A stretch of DNA of 64,000 nucleotides from an uncultured Muribaculaceae bacterium (GCA_910587235.1 CAJUKD010000013.1:10800-74799); one strand, 5' to 3'; shown: positions 38,201-46,478, counted from the stretch's first letter. Translations and numbers: made by a program. Notes: generated from the letters alone by a model not told the origin.

Positions 38201-39881
38201 GGTAGACGTAGCCTTCGGGATTGTTCACCGTTATGGCGTTTACGGCCGGGGAGCCGACGAGAGTTTCTTCGCCGTCTTCCACGAATGCCGAAGCCGTTAT
38301 TGTGTGGCGGCCGATAGGCAGAGTCATGGGAACGGTTATTTCCGAGCCTGCCGCCGCGGGAGCGAAGCGCTGAAGTTCGGTGCCGTCGACGCTTACTATA
38401 AGTCCGACGGGTGTTTCGAGCGGCTTTTCTTCGGCTGTAAGAGTGGGCAGGATATATGTCACTGAGCCTTCTGTGCCGTTGAAATCCACGCTTTTCACGG
38501 CGGGAATGCCGGGGGTAATATCAGGTGCCGCTGTGATGGCGATGTTCGCCACATTGAGATTCCATTGGTCGGCTTCGCTTATGCAATGTATGCCGACATA
38601 CCATCTTCCGCCTTCAGGCACGGTTATGGTTCCGGTGAATGTGTCCCAGATTGTGTTTTTGATGTTGCTGCATGTGAGCATGGTGCTCATTTCGGCCGGA
38701 TTAGTTGTGCGGCCTACGCATATCTCGAATGATTCGGGACTTTGGTTTGATGCGCATTTTGCGTCGACAGACAGATCGAAGGCACCGCCTTCCGTCCCGA
38801 AATCCACGGCAGGAAGGAATACCCAGTCGTCGGCTTTGTCAGAGCCGTAGGAATACTGCAGCGAGTTGTCATTGTATGTCCATGTGTTACCGTCGTTGTT
38901 GCTGTCGACCACAAAGCATTCCTGTTCGAATTCAGCCAAGGTCGGAGCCATGAAGAATGGCAAGGGTAGGGCTTCGCCGCTTGTGGCACGCACGGTGTCG
39001 CCGATGGCTGAGCTGAAAGATTTCCGGCCGTCGGCCATTATATATGCAGTGTATGTTATAGTGTGAACTCCTTTTGAAAGTGTCAAGGAGATTTCCTTGT
39101 TTTCGCCGGGATTGCACGCGGGATAGTCGGCGTATTCGGTGCCGTCGACCGCTATGCTAAGTCCTACATTACCTTCTATGGCTTTGCCTTGTATTGTCTG
39201 CGATGGCAGCACCACGGTAGCTGTGTATTCAAGATTGTCTATGGCACCGGAAGCCAGAATCGGAGCCAGGGGTACGGGGGTGTTCTGCAATTCGAGGCTT
39301 ATCTCGCGCAACCAAAGACCGTACTGGCCTTTTATGGAGTTGGCGTGAAGTCCGAGATAGTTTATTCCGGAACCTGACATTGCGAATGAAACATCATGGG
39401 TTTCCCACTGTGTGTTGGTTATGTTGTCGACATCCATTACGACGGTCATGGCAGCTGGTTCGGCTGAGGCGCCCCATGCGATTTCAAAACTTTCCTTGTA
39501 AGATGAACTTTGTACGCGGCTTTGTACAGTCAGTTTCAGAAAGTTTTCGTCGGAAACCGTTGTGAACGGAATGAAAAGCCACTCGTCGGCGTCGAGGTCG
39601 TCGTTGTAGTCGTATTTAAGATATTCCGCCGACATGAATTTCCAGGTCTTGCCATCGCCGTTGGCGTCGAGCGGGATGAAGCGGTTAAATTCTTCCATAG
39701 TCGGAGTGATCGCCATCGGCAGAGAGAAAGGCGCGGTTTCAGCAGCGCGTCTGACTGTTTTTGCCGGCATGACTACAGTCGAGGCATTGCTGCGCGACGT
39801 TTTTGCCGGTCCTTTTGCCGGCGGGGTAGCCCATGCGGTCGAAGCCAGCGCGAGCATTGCAACTAAAATTAAATTTTTCAT
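35277..39881 (-). CDS. Large secreted multidomain protein with type IX sorting tail
   Basis: The 1534-residue product has a signal peptide (MKNLILVAMLALASTAWA). Three related modules of about 180-250 residues follow. Each opens with a P-x-EF motif, a DANxDGxTW-like acidic loop and DDWVFLP, and ends in a beta-sandwich (GRHTITASAFVEDG type). A central fibronectin-like stretch, a CARDB-like domain and a choice-of-anchor J (cleaved adhesin) domain come next. The last 60-70 residues (PDGKISAAVD, LPAGIYIIKIS) match a type IX secretion C-terminal sorting domain. It is therefore probably surface-attached or released; its ligand is unknown. The ATG at 39881 begins the signal peptide. Confidence 0.88.
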   Translation of the reverse strand: MKNLILVAMLALASTAWATPPAKGPAKTSRSNASTVVMPAKTVRRAAETAPFSLPMAITPTMEEFNRFIPLDANGDGKTWKFMSAEYLKYDYNDDLDADEWLFIPFTTVSDENFLKLTVQSRVQSSSYKESFEIAWGASAEPAAMTVVMDVDNITNTQWETHDVSFAMSGSGINYLGLHANSIKGQYGLWLREISLELQNTPVPLAPILASGAIDNLEYTATVVLPSQTIQGKAIEGNVGLSIAVDGTEYADYPACNPGENKEISLTLSKGVHTITYTAYIMADGRKSFSSAIGDTVRATSGEALPLPFFMAPTLAEFEQECFVVDSNNDGNTWTYNDNSLQYSYGSDKADDWVFLPAVDFGTEGGAFDLSVDAKCASNQSPESFEICVGRTTNPAEMSTMLTCSNIKNTIWDTFTGTITVPEGGRWYVGIHCISEADQWNLNVANIAITAAPDITPGIPAVKSVDFNGTEGSVTYILPTLTAEEKPLETPVGLIVSVDGTELQRFAPAAAGSEITVPMTLPIGRHTITASAFVEDGEETLVGSPAVNAITVNNPEGYVYPLPFEMRPSLGEFETLTTLDANSSGINWEYNTGADNGKGAMVCRTADGKSSDAWIFFPKVAIADATRIYKVKASVRAYLERFPEDFEICIGNEAIPEAMTVLVEKTGMNSFLYEEFSAEYIAPEAGSYIIGIHRKSNADAHTLSVYGVGIADSGKSANAPAAVTDLSAKPAESGELTATLSFTMPLNGINGAALDPESLLTATVTSSTGAVQTASGKPGESVSVTIAAKDGFTEFEVRVASENYGDGESARINAYCGFDKPGIPTVSSSVSDDNMSMTINWTDAATGENGGAVDVASLRHNVYVALDDSGEYWNLLDELPAGVSSYTYTSDKALQDVTFIAVAAVNDKGMSLTGLTYDVLGVPYPLPMADDFSTGRYMYTPVITPTPTEEYSGNWFLDDPGLLLPALSGKNMKALFCVNTPDEASKYARLALPKFSTASSPAASLSLSVFSAASTPAARIYARTYGSDDIPVGEIEAHSGNEWKDITFDLPASLLGKAWVNFFIEIEFGGGSEAFILKSYSVKNIFEKQLQATLRCSDEMIVGESYTVIGNITNQSETALTLPEMRCTLGSTELDADATIANPKIAPGVTSHFSYTFTPTADHVGTHTLRFELVDYTDQIPDDNVAETEVTITPGNRPVVLDLKGESTPDGGIVLSWSTPEIKLTGNDDIEDYEAFTYATEIGPWLNIDRDGNDVYGIGVSIPGEYEPKAFQVIDTEALPAASVIPAYSGSKYFMAVTPENGPADDWLISPEVTGGSKVSFRLNILSEEYGAESIDVLYSSTGRSPEDFILLKTFSQARIAWNPLEVTLPADARYFAFHYRCEDIFGICLDDIFYSPLTDAEITGYNIYCNGEKIADTKDTAYKYAAVKSGDRFNVAVVTTTGSESTEHPLSNTVVSLTSGAGSTLSASGSVNGEAGHVVIKGYNGQSAVIYSPDGKISAAVDCLSGYEKMTLPAGIYIIKISGENTVTKVVVH

Positions 39882-39943
39882 GTGGGGATTATATTGTTTT
39901 TGCATATTGTTCTTGATTGGCAAAAGATACTTCGATAGATTCG

Positions 39944-39951
39944 CAAATATA
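39944..39951 (-). promoter_or_regulatory. -7 element of the large cargo gene
   Basis: TATATTTG on the minus strand, about 62 bp before the ATG at 39881, with a partial ATTG -33 element about 20 bp upstream. Confidence 0.45.
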
Positions 39952-40044
39952 ACAATAATTCACATTGTAGCAATAAAAACTTTCGTCGTGAACAATAATT
40001 TGTTGTTTTGTGTTGAAAAAGCATAAATATTTTGTCTGTCCCTG

Positions 40045-41316
40045 ATGGAAGATTTGATAATAATAATCGGACTTATACTTCTTAACGGTGTATTCTCTAT
40101 GTCGGAAGTCGCATTGATTTCTGCAAGAAAAACACGTCTGGCTTCTGATGCGAAAAAAGGAAGCCGCGGAGCGATGGCGGCACTGAAACTTGCCGAGGAT
40201 CCTGACAGATTCCTGTCTACAGTGCAGATAGGAATCACCTTGATAGGCATTCTTACGGGTCTGTTTTCAGGTGCGGCCTTGTCGGGAGAATTCGCTTCGT
40301 GGCTGGTGGCTTCGGGAATGCGGGCTGCGACAGCCTCGGCTGTCGCCAGAACGGTAATCGTAATTGTGGTGACTTATCTTTCGATAGTTCTGGGTGAACT
40401 GTTGCCGAAAAGAATAGGTCTGAATTCGTCGGACAGAGTGGCACGCCTTGTTGCACGCCCTATGAAAATACTGTCGCTTATTACAATGCCGGCTGTCTGG
40501 CTTCTGTCGAAATCCACGGCAGTGCTTGTCCGCGTATTTAATGTCGGACAGAATGGCGACAAAGTGACGGAAGAAGAAATTAAATCTGTAATACGGGAAG
40601 GCGCCAGTTCAGGAGAAGTCAAGGATATGGAGCAGGATATAATGTTCCGTGCGCTTGTGATGGGTGACGAAAAGGTCTGTTCGATAATGACTCCGAGAAC
40701 TGAACTTATATCGCTGGATCTTGGAATGGCTCCGTCGGAGGTAAAAGAAACTATCCGTCGGTCCACGCATAGCTGTTATCCTGTCTACAACGCTTCGCGC
40801 GATGATATAGCCGGTATAGTGCACCTTAAAGATCTTGTATTTGAAATTTGCGGAAGTGATTTCAGTCTGGAAAAAGTCATAAGCAAGGCTTGTTATATGC
40901 CGGAATCGATGCAGGTATATGACGCTCTGTCTTTCCTGCGGAAAAAGAATGTGCATTGCGGTCTGATATGTGACGAGTTCGGCGCTTTACAAGGCATGAT
41001 TACACTTTGCGACATACTTGGCGGCCTTGTCGGTTCAGTGGAAGTCGGTACCGACGATCCTTTTATTCTGGAACGTCAGCAAGGCGACGGATGGACTGTC
41101 GACGGGCAGTGCCCCATCTATGATTTTATGACCTTTTTCGATCCGGACAGCCATTATCAGCCCGGCTCGTATTCCACTGTAGCCGGCCTTGTGCTCGAAA
41201 CCCTTAAATTTATTCCTCAGCCCGGTGATTTCATTCTTTATGGTGATCTGAGGATAGAAGTCGTGGAAATGGACGGTGCGAGAATCGACCGTTTGCTTGT
41301 GACACGGATTAACTAA
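40045..41316 (+). CDS. CNNM/CorC-type hemolysin-family protein
   Basis: The 423-residue protein has an N-terminal DUF21/CNNM membrane domain with four hydrophobic segments, opening LIIIIGLILLNGVFSMSEVAL. A CBS domain pair follows (about residues 205-330: MTPRTELISLDL and SFLRKKNVHCGLICDEFGA). The C-terminal CorC_HlyC domain covers about 345-420. Such proteins are linked with magnesium or sodium transport and not with real hemolysis. It is transcribed divergently from the cargo gene. Confidence 0.92.
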   Translation: MEDLIIIIGLILLNGVFSMSEVALISARKTRLASDAKKGSRGAMAALKLAEDPDRFLSTVQIGITLIGILTGLFSGAALSGEFASWLVASGMRAATASAVARTVIVIVVTYLSIVLGELLPKRIGLNSSDRVARLVARPMKILSLITMPAVWLLSKSTAVLVRVFNVGQNGDKVTEEEIKSVIREGASSGEVKDMEQDIMFRALVMGDEKVCSIMTPRTELISLDLGMAPSEVKETIRRSTHSCYPVYNASRDDIAGIVHLKDLVFEICGSDFSLEKVISKACYMPESMQVYDALSFLRKKNVHCGLICDEFGALQGMITLCDILGGLVGSVEVGTDDPFILERQQGDGWTVDGQCPIYDFMTFFDPDSHYQPGSYSTVAGLVLETLKFIPQPGDFILYGDLRIEVVEMDGARIDRLLVTRIN

Positions 41317-41333
41317 AAATAAGGCGGACTGCT

Positions 41334-41364
41334 TTTGACCTTCGCCCCGAATTCACTATCTTTG
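41334..41364 (+). promoter_or_regulatory. Promoter of the DHH phosphoesterase operon
   Basis: TTTG (41334-41337), 19 bp spacing and TATCTTTG (41357-41364), 32 bp before the ATG at 41396. Confidence 0.75.
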
Positions 41365-41395
41365 CACTGCGAATGAAAAATCGCTGTGTTAAAGA

Positions 41396-42451
41396 ATGAT
41401 AACTCGCATAATCGACGAGAAATCCGTCAGACGGCTTAAAGAACTGATCGATGACTCTGAAAAAATACTTATAATAAGCCATACTGCGCCCGACGGCGAT
41501 GCCATAGGATCGTCGTTGGCGGCCATGCATGTCCTTATGTCGATAGGCAAGGATGCGCGTGTGCTTGTGCCTGACCAGCCTCTTGCCAATCTACGCAATC
41601 TTCCGGGAGCGAAGGAGATAACCGATGCTTGCCGCTATCCGGATTTTGCCGCCAAGCTGTTCGACGAATCGGACCTGGTGCTGTGCCTCGATTTCAACGA
41701 GCCTAAGCGCGTCGACCGCGTCGCTCCGCTGCTGGAGAGCTGTAAGGCTCCCAAGGTGCTGATCGACCATCATCTGCATCCGTCGGATTTTGCCGAGGTA
41801 TCGATTTCGCATCCCGAGATGTCCTCGACATGCTATCTGCTTTTCCGGGTGCTCTGTCGACTGGAACTTTTCAATTTCATTGACAAGAATGCTGCCGAAT
41901 GTCTTCTTGCCGGCATAATGACCGACACGGGCAACTTTTCCTATAATTGTTCGGATCCTGAACTTTATATAGTCGTGTCTGAACTGTTGAAAAAAGGTGC
42001 CGACCGCGACCGCCTTTATAGCCGTCTGTTCAACACATTCTCGGCAAATTGCCTGCGTTTGAATTCCTACGCCCTGCTTAATAAAATGGAGCTTTTTGAA
42101 TCCAAGGGTGCGGCATTGATAACACTCTCCCGCGAGGAGCTTAACCGTTTCCACTATTCCAAGGGCGATACCGAAGGACTTGTGAACCGTCCCCTGTCGA
42201 TTCCCGGCATACGTTACAGCGCTTTTCTGCGCGAGGAAAGCGATTTTGTGAAAGTGTCGATGCGCAGCGTGGGGGATTTTCCTGTCAATCTTCTTTGTTC
42301 GGAGCATTTCGGCGGCGGCGGACATCTTAACGCTGCCGGCGGCGAATTTGCCGGCACGCTCGATGAAGCAGCGGAGCTGTTCCGCAGTCTTGTCGACGAA
42401 AATTATTCAAAATATATTGCCAACAGCAACAATACAAAAGGAAAAAAATGA
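41396..42451 (+). CDS. DHH-family phosphoesterase (NrnA-like)
   Basis: The 351-residue protein has the DHH motifs SHTAPDGDAIGSSLA and LIDHHLHPSDF with metal ligands, and the C-terminal DHHA1 glycine-rich FGGGGHLNAAGG. NrnA-like enzymes degrade nano-RNAs and/or dephosphorylate pAp; some cleave cyclic dinucleotides, so exact activity is open. Its stop overlaps by 4 bp the start of the DUF4827 lipoprotein gene. Confidence 0.93.
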   Translation: MITRIIDEKSVRRLKELIDDSEKILIISHTAPDGDAIGSSLAAMHVLMSIGKDARVLVPDQPLANLRNLPGAKEITDACRYPDFAAKLFDESDLVLCLDFNEPKRVDRVAPLLESCKAPKVLIDHHLHPSDFAEVSISHPEMSSTCYLLFRVLCRLELFNFIDKNAAECLLAGIMTDTGNFSYNCSDPELYIVVSELLKKGADRDRLYSRLFNTFSANCLRLNSYALLNKMELFESKGAALITLSREELNRFHYSKGDTEGLVNRPLSIPGIRYSAFLREESDFVKVSMRSVGDFPVNLLCSEHFGGGGHLNAAGGEFAGTLDEAAELFRSLVDENYSKYIANSNNTKGKK

Positions 42452-43026
42452 GCGTCAAATCAATCTTCATAACACTTGCGGTGCTGTCGGCTGCTGCTAT
42501 TATGTCGGCCGGCCTCTCGTCGTGTAACGACGGAAAGACATACGCACAGCTCCTCAACGAGGAGAATCATTATGTCAATAATTTTCTCGCCGACCAACGG
42601 GTAATCGGGGAAGTGCCTGCCGACACTGTCTTTGAAACAGGTCCTGACGCTCCTTATTACCGTCTTAACGAGGACGGTTCGCTGTATATGCAGGTTCTCA
42701 ATCCCGGAACAAAGGGAAACAAGGTCAAGCCCGACGAGCTTATTTATTTCCGCTATACCCGCTGGAATCTTTCGGAGTATTCCGACGGCAAATTGCCGGT
42801 GGGGGAGGGTAACAATACCTCGCTCGGAGCTACATGGTTCCGTTACGGCAATTATCAGCTTGCCAACACCTACAAGTGGGGCACCGGCATACAATACCCG
42901 CTTTCGCTTCTTCCTGTCGACTGCGAGGTGAACATAATCATAAAATCCACCGACGGGCCTACGGATGAAACTGCCGATGTGATACCGTACCTTTATAATA
43001 TAACCTATCGTCGTCCCGAGCTTTGA
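42448..43026 (+). CDS. DUF4827 lipoprotein
   Basis: The 192-residue protein has a lipoprotein signal with Cys26 (AGLSSCND). The mature part has YAQLLNEENHYVNNFLADQRV and a beta-rich end, fitting the Bacteroidales family DUF4827, which resembles FKBP-type peptidyl-prolyl isomerase folds. Function is unknown. Its ATG overlaps the DHH stop (ATGA), and glmM follows 40 bp later. Confidence 0.88.
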   Translation: MSVKSIFITLAVLSAAAIMSAGLSSCNDGKTYAQLLNEENHYVNNFLADQRVIGEVPADTVFETGPDAPYYRLNEDGSLYMQVLNPGTKGNKVKPDELIYFRYTRWNLSEYSDGKLPVGEGNNTSLGATWFRYGNYQLANTYKWGTGIQYPLSLLPVDCEVNIIIKSTDGPTDETADVIPYLYNITYRRPEL

Positions 43027-43066
43027 ATCCGTAGCAGGCAAGGGATATGCTTATTCATTTACTGAC

Positions 43067-44461
43067 ATGACACTTATCAAATCTATCTCAGGTATCCGCG
43101 GAACAATAGGCGGACAGCCCGGCGATGCGCTGTCGCCTCTCGACATTGTGAAGTTCACCGCCGCGTTCGCAACTTTCATCGACAATACCACCACTCTTAC
43201 AGGCCGCACTATTGTCGTAGGCCGCGACGCACGCATATCCGGAAAAATGGTGCGCGACTTGGTAGTAGGCACGCTTGTGGGAATGGGCTTTGATGTGGTC
43301 GACATAGATCTTGCTTCCACTCCGACAACAGAGCTTGCCGTGACAGGTGAAAAAGCATGCGGAGGTCTTATCCTGACCGCATCGCACAACCCGCGCCAGT
43401 GGAATGCCCTCAAGCTTCTGAACGAACGTGGCGAATTTCTCAATGATGCCGAGGGAAAGGAAGTGCTGCGTATAGCGGCAGAAGGCAGTTACAGCTTCGC
43501 ACCTGTCGAGCGCCTCGGAAAGGTGTATACCAACACGACATATAACCGGCGTCATATCGATGCAGTGCTCGCGTTGCCGCTTGTCGATACGGATGCGATC
43601 CGCCGTGCCGACTTCAAAGTGGCTGTCGATGCCGTGAATTCCGTCGGCGGTGTCGTGATTCCCGAGCTTCTGCGTGCGCTTGGCGTGAAGGATGAAAATA
43701 TCATAGAACTCAATTGCGAGCCGACAGGACGCTTTGCCCATAATCCCGAACCTATACCCGAAAACCTTACTCAGATTTCTGATGTGGTGCGCCGTAGCGG
43801 TGCCGACCTGGGCATAGTCGTCGATCCCGATGTCGACCGTCTTGCACTGGTCAAGGAGAACGGGGAGATGTTCGGAGAGGAATATACTCTTGTTGCCGTA
43901 TCAGACTATGTTCTTAGCCATACTCCCGGAGCTACAGTCAGCAACCTAAGCTCGTCGCGCGCCTTGCGCGATGTCACCCGCGCACATGGCTGCACCTATA
44001 CCGCGGCAGCTGTCGGGGAAGTGAATGTGACTACCGAGATGAAGCGTACTTCCGCTGTCATAGGCGGCGAAGGCAACGGCGGAGTCATATATCCCGAATT
44101 GCATTACGGCCGTGATGCCCTTGTCGGTGTCGCTCTCTTCCTGACATTGCTGGCCAAACATGGCGGCAAGGTTTCGGAGTTGCGTGAAACATATCCTCCT
44201 TATTCAATATATAAGACTAAAATCGAACTTTCTCCGGCTCTTGACGTCGATGCGCTTCTCAAGGCCGTCAAGGAGCGTTTTGCAGGAGAGGAAGTGACAG
44301 ATATCGACGGTGTTAAGATCGATTTCGCCGATTCATGGGTGCATCTGCGCAAGTCAAACACCGAACCTATCGTGCGCATCTATGCCGAGGCGCACAGCAT
44401 GGGAGAGGCCGAGGCAAAAGCCGGAGAGATAAAGGCTATAATATCAGAGATGTTAGCTTGA
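43067..44461 (+). CDS. glmM: Phosphoglucosamine mutase (alpha-D-phosphohexomutase family)
   Basis: Probably interconverts glucosamine-6-P and glucosamine-1-P for UDP-GlcNAc synthesis. The 464-residue protein has the phosphoserine loop LTASHNPRQWNALK and the metal-binding loop DPDVDRLALVKENG. The sugar-binding loop is GGEGNGGVIYPELHYGRD and the phosphate-binding end RKSNTEPIVRIYAEA, so all four domains are present. The loop after the phosphoserine (RQWNALKLLN) differs from E. coli GlmM, so a phosphoglucomutase or phosphomannomutase activity cannot be excluded. An N-acetylglucosamine kinase gene follows within 10 bp, which supports an amino-sugar role. Confidence 0.87.
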   Translation: MTLIKSISGIRGTIGGQPGDALSPLDIVKFTAAFATFIDNTTTLTGRTIVVGRDARISGKMVRDLVVGTLVGMGFDVVDIDLASTPTTELAVTGEKACGGLILTASHNPRQWNALKLLNERGEFLNDAEGKEVLRIAAEGSYSFAPVERLGKVYTNTTYNRRHIDAVLALPLVDTDAIRRADFKVAVDAVNSVGGVVIPELLRALGVKDENIIELNCEPTGRFAHNPEPIPENLTQISDVVRRSGADLGIVVDPDVDRLALVKENGEMFGEEYTLVAVSDYVLSHTPGATVSNLSSSRALRDVTRAHGCTYTAAAVGEVNVTTEMKRTSAVIGGEGNGGVIYPELHYGRDALVGVALFLTLLAKHGGKVSELRETYPPYSIYKTKIELSPALDVDALLKAVKERFAGEEVTDIDGVKIDFADSWVHLRKSNTEPIVRIYAEAHSMGEAEAKAGEIKAIISEMLA

Positions 44462-44470
44462 GCTTTTTGA

Positions 44471-45310
44471 ATGAAGCTTATAGCTGAAAGCAGTACTACG
44501 CGTACGGAGTGGGCATTGGTCGACGGTTGCGATATCGTCGAACATGCCTTCACTTCGGGGCTGAATCCTTTTTTTCAGACGCGCCGCGAGATATCCCACA
44601 GCATACGGCTTGAATTGCCGGAAGCCTTTTTCCGCCGTCGTTGGGAGCATCTGTACTTTTATGGAGCCGGATGCGCGACCAAAGAGAAGAACAAAATAAT
44701 GGAATCGTCGCTGGTGGCACAGTTCCGTACACCGGTGACGGTGCAAAGCGACCTTCTCGGTGCGGCACGAGGTTTGCTTGTGCGCCGTTCCGGGCTGGCA
44801 TGTATACTTGGCACAGGCTCGAATTCCTGTTATTATGACGGATTCGGAATCGTTAAGACCGTGAAACCGCTCGGATTCCTGCTCGGCGACGAAGGATCCG
44901 GAGCTTACATAGGCAAGCATTTTGTGGCCGACATGCTCAAGGGGCTTGCTCCGGAGGATCTTACCAAGGCTTTTTTCGAGCGTTTCATGACCACGCCGGA
45001 CGAACTTCAGGCAGATATATATTCCGACAGTATGCCGAGCCGCGCATTGTCGCGATATTCGGCTTTTCTGGTCGATTATGTCGATAATGCGTATGTCTAC
45101 AGGCTTGTGTACGACGCTTTCATGCGCTTTTTCGAACGTAATATCATAGCCTATGATTATGAGGAGAATCCGCTGAGTTTTGTGGGTTCTACCGGTATGC
45201 TTTTCAAAAAGATACTGTTGCGTGCAGCCTCCGATTTCGGGGTGGATGTGGCGAAAGTGGTTCGTTTTTCCATGCCCGGGCTTATCGAATATCATGCAGC
45301 GGAGCAATAG
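44471..45310 (+). CDS. N-acetylglucosamine kinase (BadF/BadG ATPase family)
   Basis: The 279-residue protein has the ASKHA-fold patterns KLIAESSTTRTEWALVDG (phosphate 1), CILGTGSNSCYYDG (phosphate 2) and GFLLGDEGSGAYIGKHFV. These match Bacteroidota N-acetylglucosamine kinases that phosphorylate GlcNAc for recycling or catabolism. It lies 10 bp after glmM. Codons 221 to the stop fall inside the first copy of a 241-bp direct repeat, so the gene stays intact although a second copy of its 3' end lies 1.4 kb away. Confidence 0.9.
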   Translation: MKLIAESSTTRTEWALVDGCDIVEHAFTSGLNPFFQTRREISHSIRLELPEAFFRRRWEHLYFYGAGCATKEKNKIMESSLVAQFRTPVTVQSDLLGAARGLLVRRSGLACILGTGSNSCYYDGFGIVKTVKPLGFLLGDEGSGAYIGKHFVADMLKGLAPEDLTKAFFERFMTTPDELQADIYSDSMPSRALSRYSAFLVDYVDNAYVYRLVYDAFMRFFERNIIAYDYEENPLSFVGSTGMLFKKILLRAASDFGVDVAKVVRFSMPGLIEYHAAEQ

Positions 45311-45371
45311 AAGGATAATTGTAAAAAAATGCTAATTCGACCGCCGTAGTGTCACAACTGCGGCGGTTTTT
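45131..45371. repeat. 241-bp direct repeat, copy 1 (kinase 3' end plus terminator)
   Basis: Begins TTCGAACGTAATATC in the kinase gene and ends in the T-run of its terminator. It recurs at 46548-46788 with four mismatches by my reading (about 98 % identity). Two mismatches lie in the coding part and are synonymous; two lie in the intergenic part. The pair flanks the inserted segment. Confidence 0.95.
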
Positions 45372-45373
45372 TT
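45341..45373 (+). terminator. Terminator of the N-acetylglucosamine kinase gene
   Basis: CCGCCGTAGT (45341-45350) pairs with ACTGCGGCGG (45357-45366) with one wobble, loop GTCACA, then seven T. It is duplicated at 46758-46788. Confidence 0.88.
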
Positions 45374-45497
45374 CATTAGGGGTTCGTTCGAGCTTAGCCT
45401 CGGAGTTTTCGGTTGAATGCCTTTGGCTATAGCCAGGTGAATATGACGCTCCTCGGAACCGGACAGGTTTATGCGTAATGGACTGTTATCGATGGGG

Positions 45498-46301
45498 CTA
45501 TTTCAGCAATTTCCTGTCATTGTCGCCGCTTTCAAGTACGCTCATCTGATGAATGGCGATTTGATTAAGCTTGATTAGACGCTCCTGCTGTGGCATCCCT
45601 TGTTCTATAAACACCGCATTGAGATTCTCCATATTGGAGAGGCATATAAGTTCGTTGATAGAGGCGTAATCCCGGATATTGCCTTTGAGGTCGGGATTGG
45701 CTTCATGCCATTGTTTTGCGGTCATGCCGAACATGGCGACATTCAGCACATCAGCTTCACTGGCATAGATGATACTTGCCTGAGCCTTGGTAATCTCGGC
45801 TGGTATGAGATTGTGCTTAATAGCGTCTGTGTGGATTCGATAGTTTATTTTTGACAACTCACGTTTGGCAGACCAGCCAAGTTGCATCTGTTCCTCCGAT
45901 TTAAGCCTCTGATATTCCTTGACGAGAAGCAACTGGAATTTAGGCGCAATCCACATGCCAAAATGATATGCAATATCACGATGGGCATAAGTACCGCCAT
46001 ATCTTCCTGCTTTTGAACGTATACCTATAGCATTAGTCCTTTATATCCAAGTTTTCACTGAAAGAACAAAATTGTTGCTACCGGCAGCATTTTTAATTGT
46101 ACTGAATTCGGTACAATTAAAATTTGGATTATATAACATTTCCCATTCTCCAAGATACTCCAAGGTGCTTTTGAGGCTTAGCCAACGAAAGATGATATGC
46201 TCCTGCATCTGACTCCGAGCCATATCGGTCAGACTGATGTAATCTTCTTCATTGTACTGAACAATGGTGATGTCGGTGTTGAGAACGGTTATTTTTGCCA
46301 T
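45498..46301 (-). pseudogene. KilA-N domain protein gene with one in-frame stop
   Basis: Read through the stop, the product would have 267 residues. An N-terminal KilA-N DNA-binding domain (MAKITVLNTDITIVQ, YISLTDMARSQ) continues as FVLSVKTWI, a stop TAA at 46041-46043, then RTNAIGIRSKAGRYGGTYAHRD and IAYHFGMWIAPKFQLLLVKEYQRLK. The stop falls where relatives have a charged residue in the same helix, so a GAA to TAA change explains it. Both halves are in the same frame. KilA-N proteins are phage or plasmid antirepressor-like proteins. The C-terminal part could also start at an internal ATG (45956), giving a 152-residue fragment. A basecalling error is possible. Confidence 0.85.
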
Positions 46302-46316
46302 AAATATGTTTCGATA

Positions 46317-46348
46317 TTTGTCCGATTTGACTAAAAGCTCTACTTTTG
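46317..46348 (+). promoter_or_regulatory. Rightward promoter inside the KilA-N leader
   Basis: TTTG (46317-46320), 20 bp spacing and TACTTTTG (46341-46348) give a perfect consensus. TACTTTTGCAGTG is identical to the element before tRNA-Arg(CCG). It points away from the KilA-N gene into a short hairpin region. Confidence 0.65.
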
Positions 46349-46353
46349 CAGTG

Positions 46354-46401
46354 TTGATTCCCGGTAGCCCCTGACTCGTCAAGCTATCGGTTTTAGTTTT
46401 T
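46354..46401 (+). ncRNA. Candidate short antisense RNA to the KilA-N leader
   Basis: The rightward promoter would begin transcription near 46354. A hairpin (CCGGTAGC at 46361-46368 with GCTATCGG at 46383-46390, one wobble) and the T-rich TTTTAGTTTTTA would end it near 46401, giving about 47 nt. The leftward KilA-N transcript starting near 46403 would be fully complementary to it over that length. Only pattern evidence supports this; no RNA family is recognised. Confidence 0.4.
46361..46401 (+). terminator. Hairpin with U-tract ending the candidate antisense RNA
   Basis: 8-bp stem, 14-nt loop, then TTTTAGTTTTTA. On the minus strand the same hairpin lies in the KilA-N leader without a U-tract. 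Confidence 0.6.
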
Positions 46402-46408
46402 ATAAGCG

Positions 46409-46440
46409 CAAATATAATCATTTCAGCATGATTGGTCAAC
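46409..46440 (-). promoter_or_regulatory. Likely promoter of the KilA-N gene
   Basis: On the minus strand GTTG (46437-46440), 20 bp spacing and TATATTTG (46409-46416). The -33 element has one mismatch. The leader to the ATG at 46301 would be about 100 nt. Confidence 0.5.
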
Positions 46441-46446
46441 AGCGAG

Positions 46447-46478
46447 AAAAAGGACATCGGGTATCCCTTCCGATGTCC
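46447..46478 (-). terminator. Terminator of the truncated gene at the right junction
   Basis: Minus strand: GGACATCGG, 9-nt loop, CCGATGTCC (46452-46478), then TTTTT. It follows by 2 bp the stop codon of the truncated leftward frame. Confidence 0.75.

Noticed and set aside
45424..45435. 12-bp palindrome TGGCTATAGCCA as an attachment or binding site
   Set aside because: Single occurrence without a partner site at the other junction; recorded only as part of the insert.
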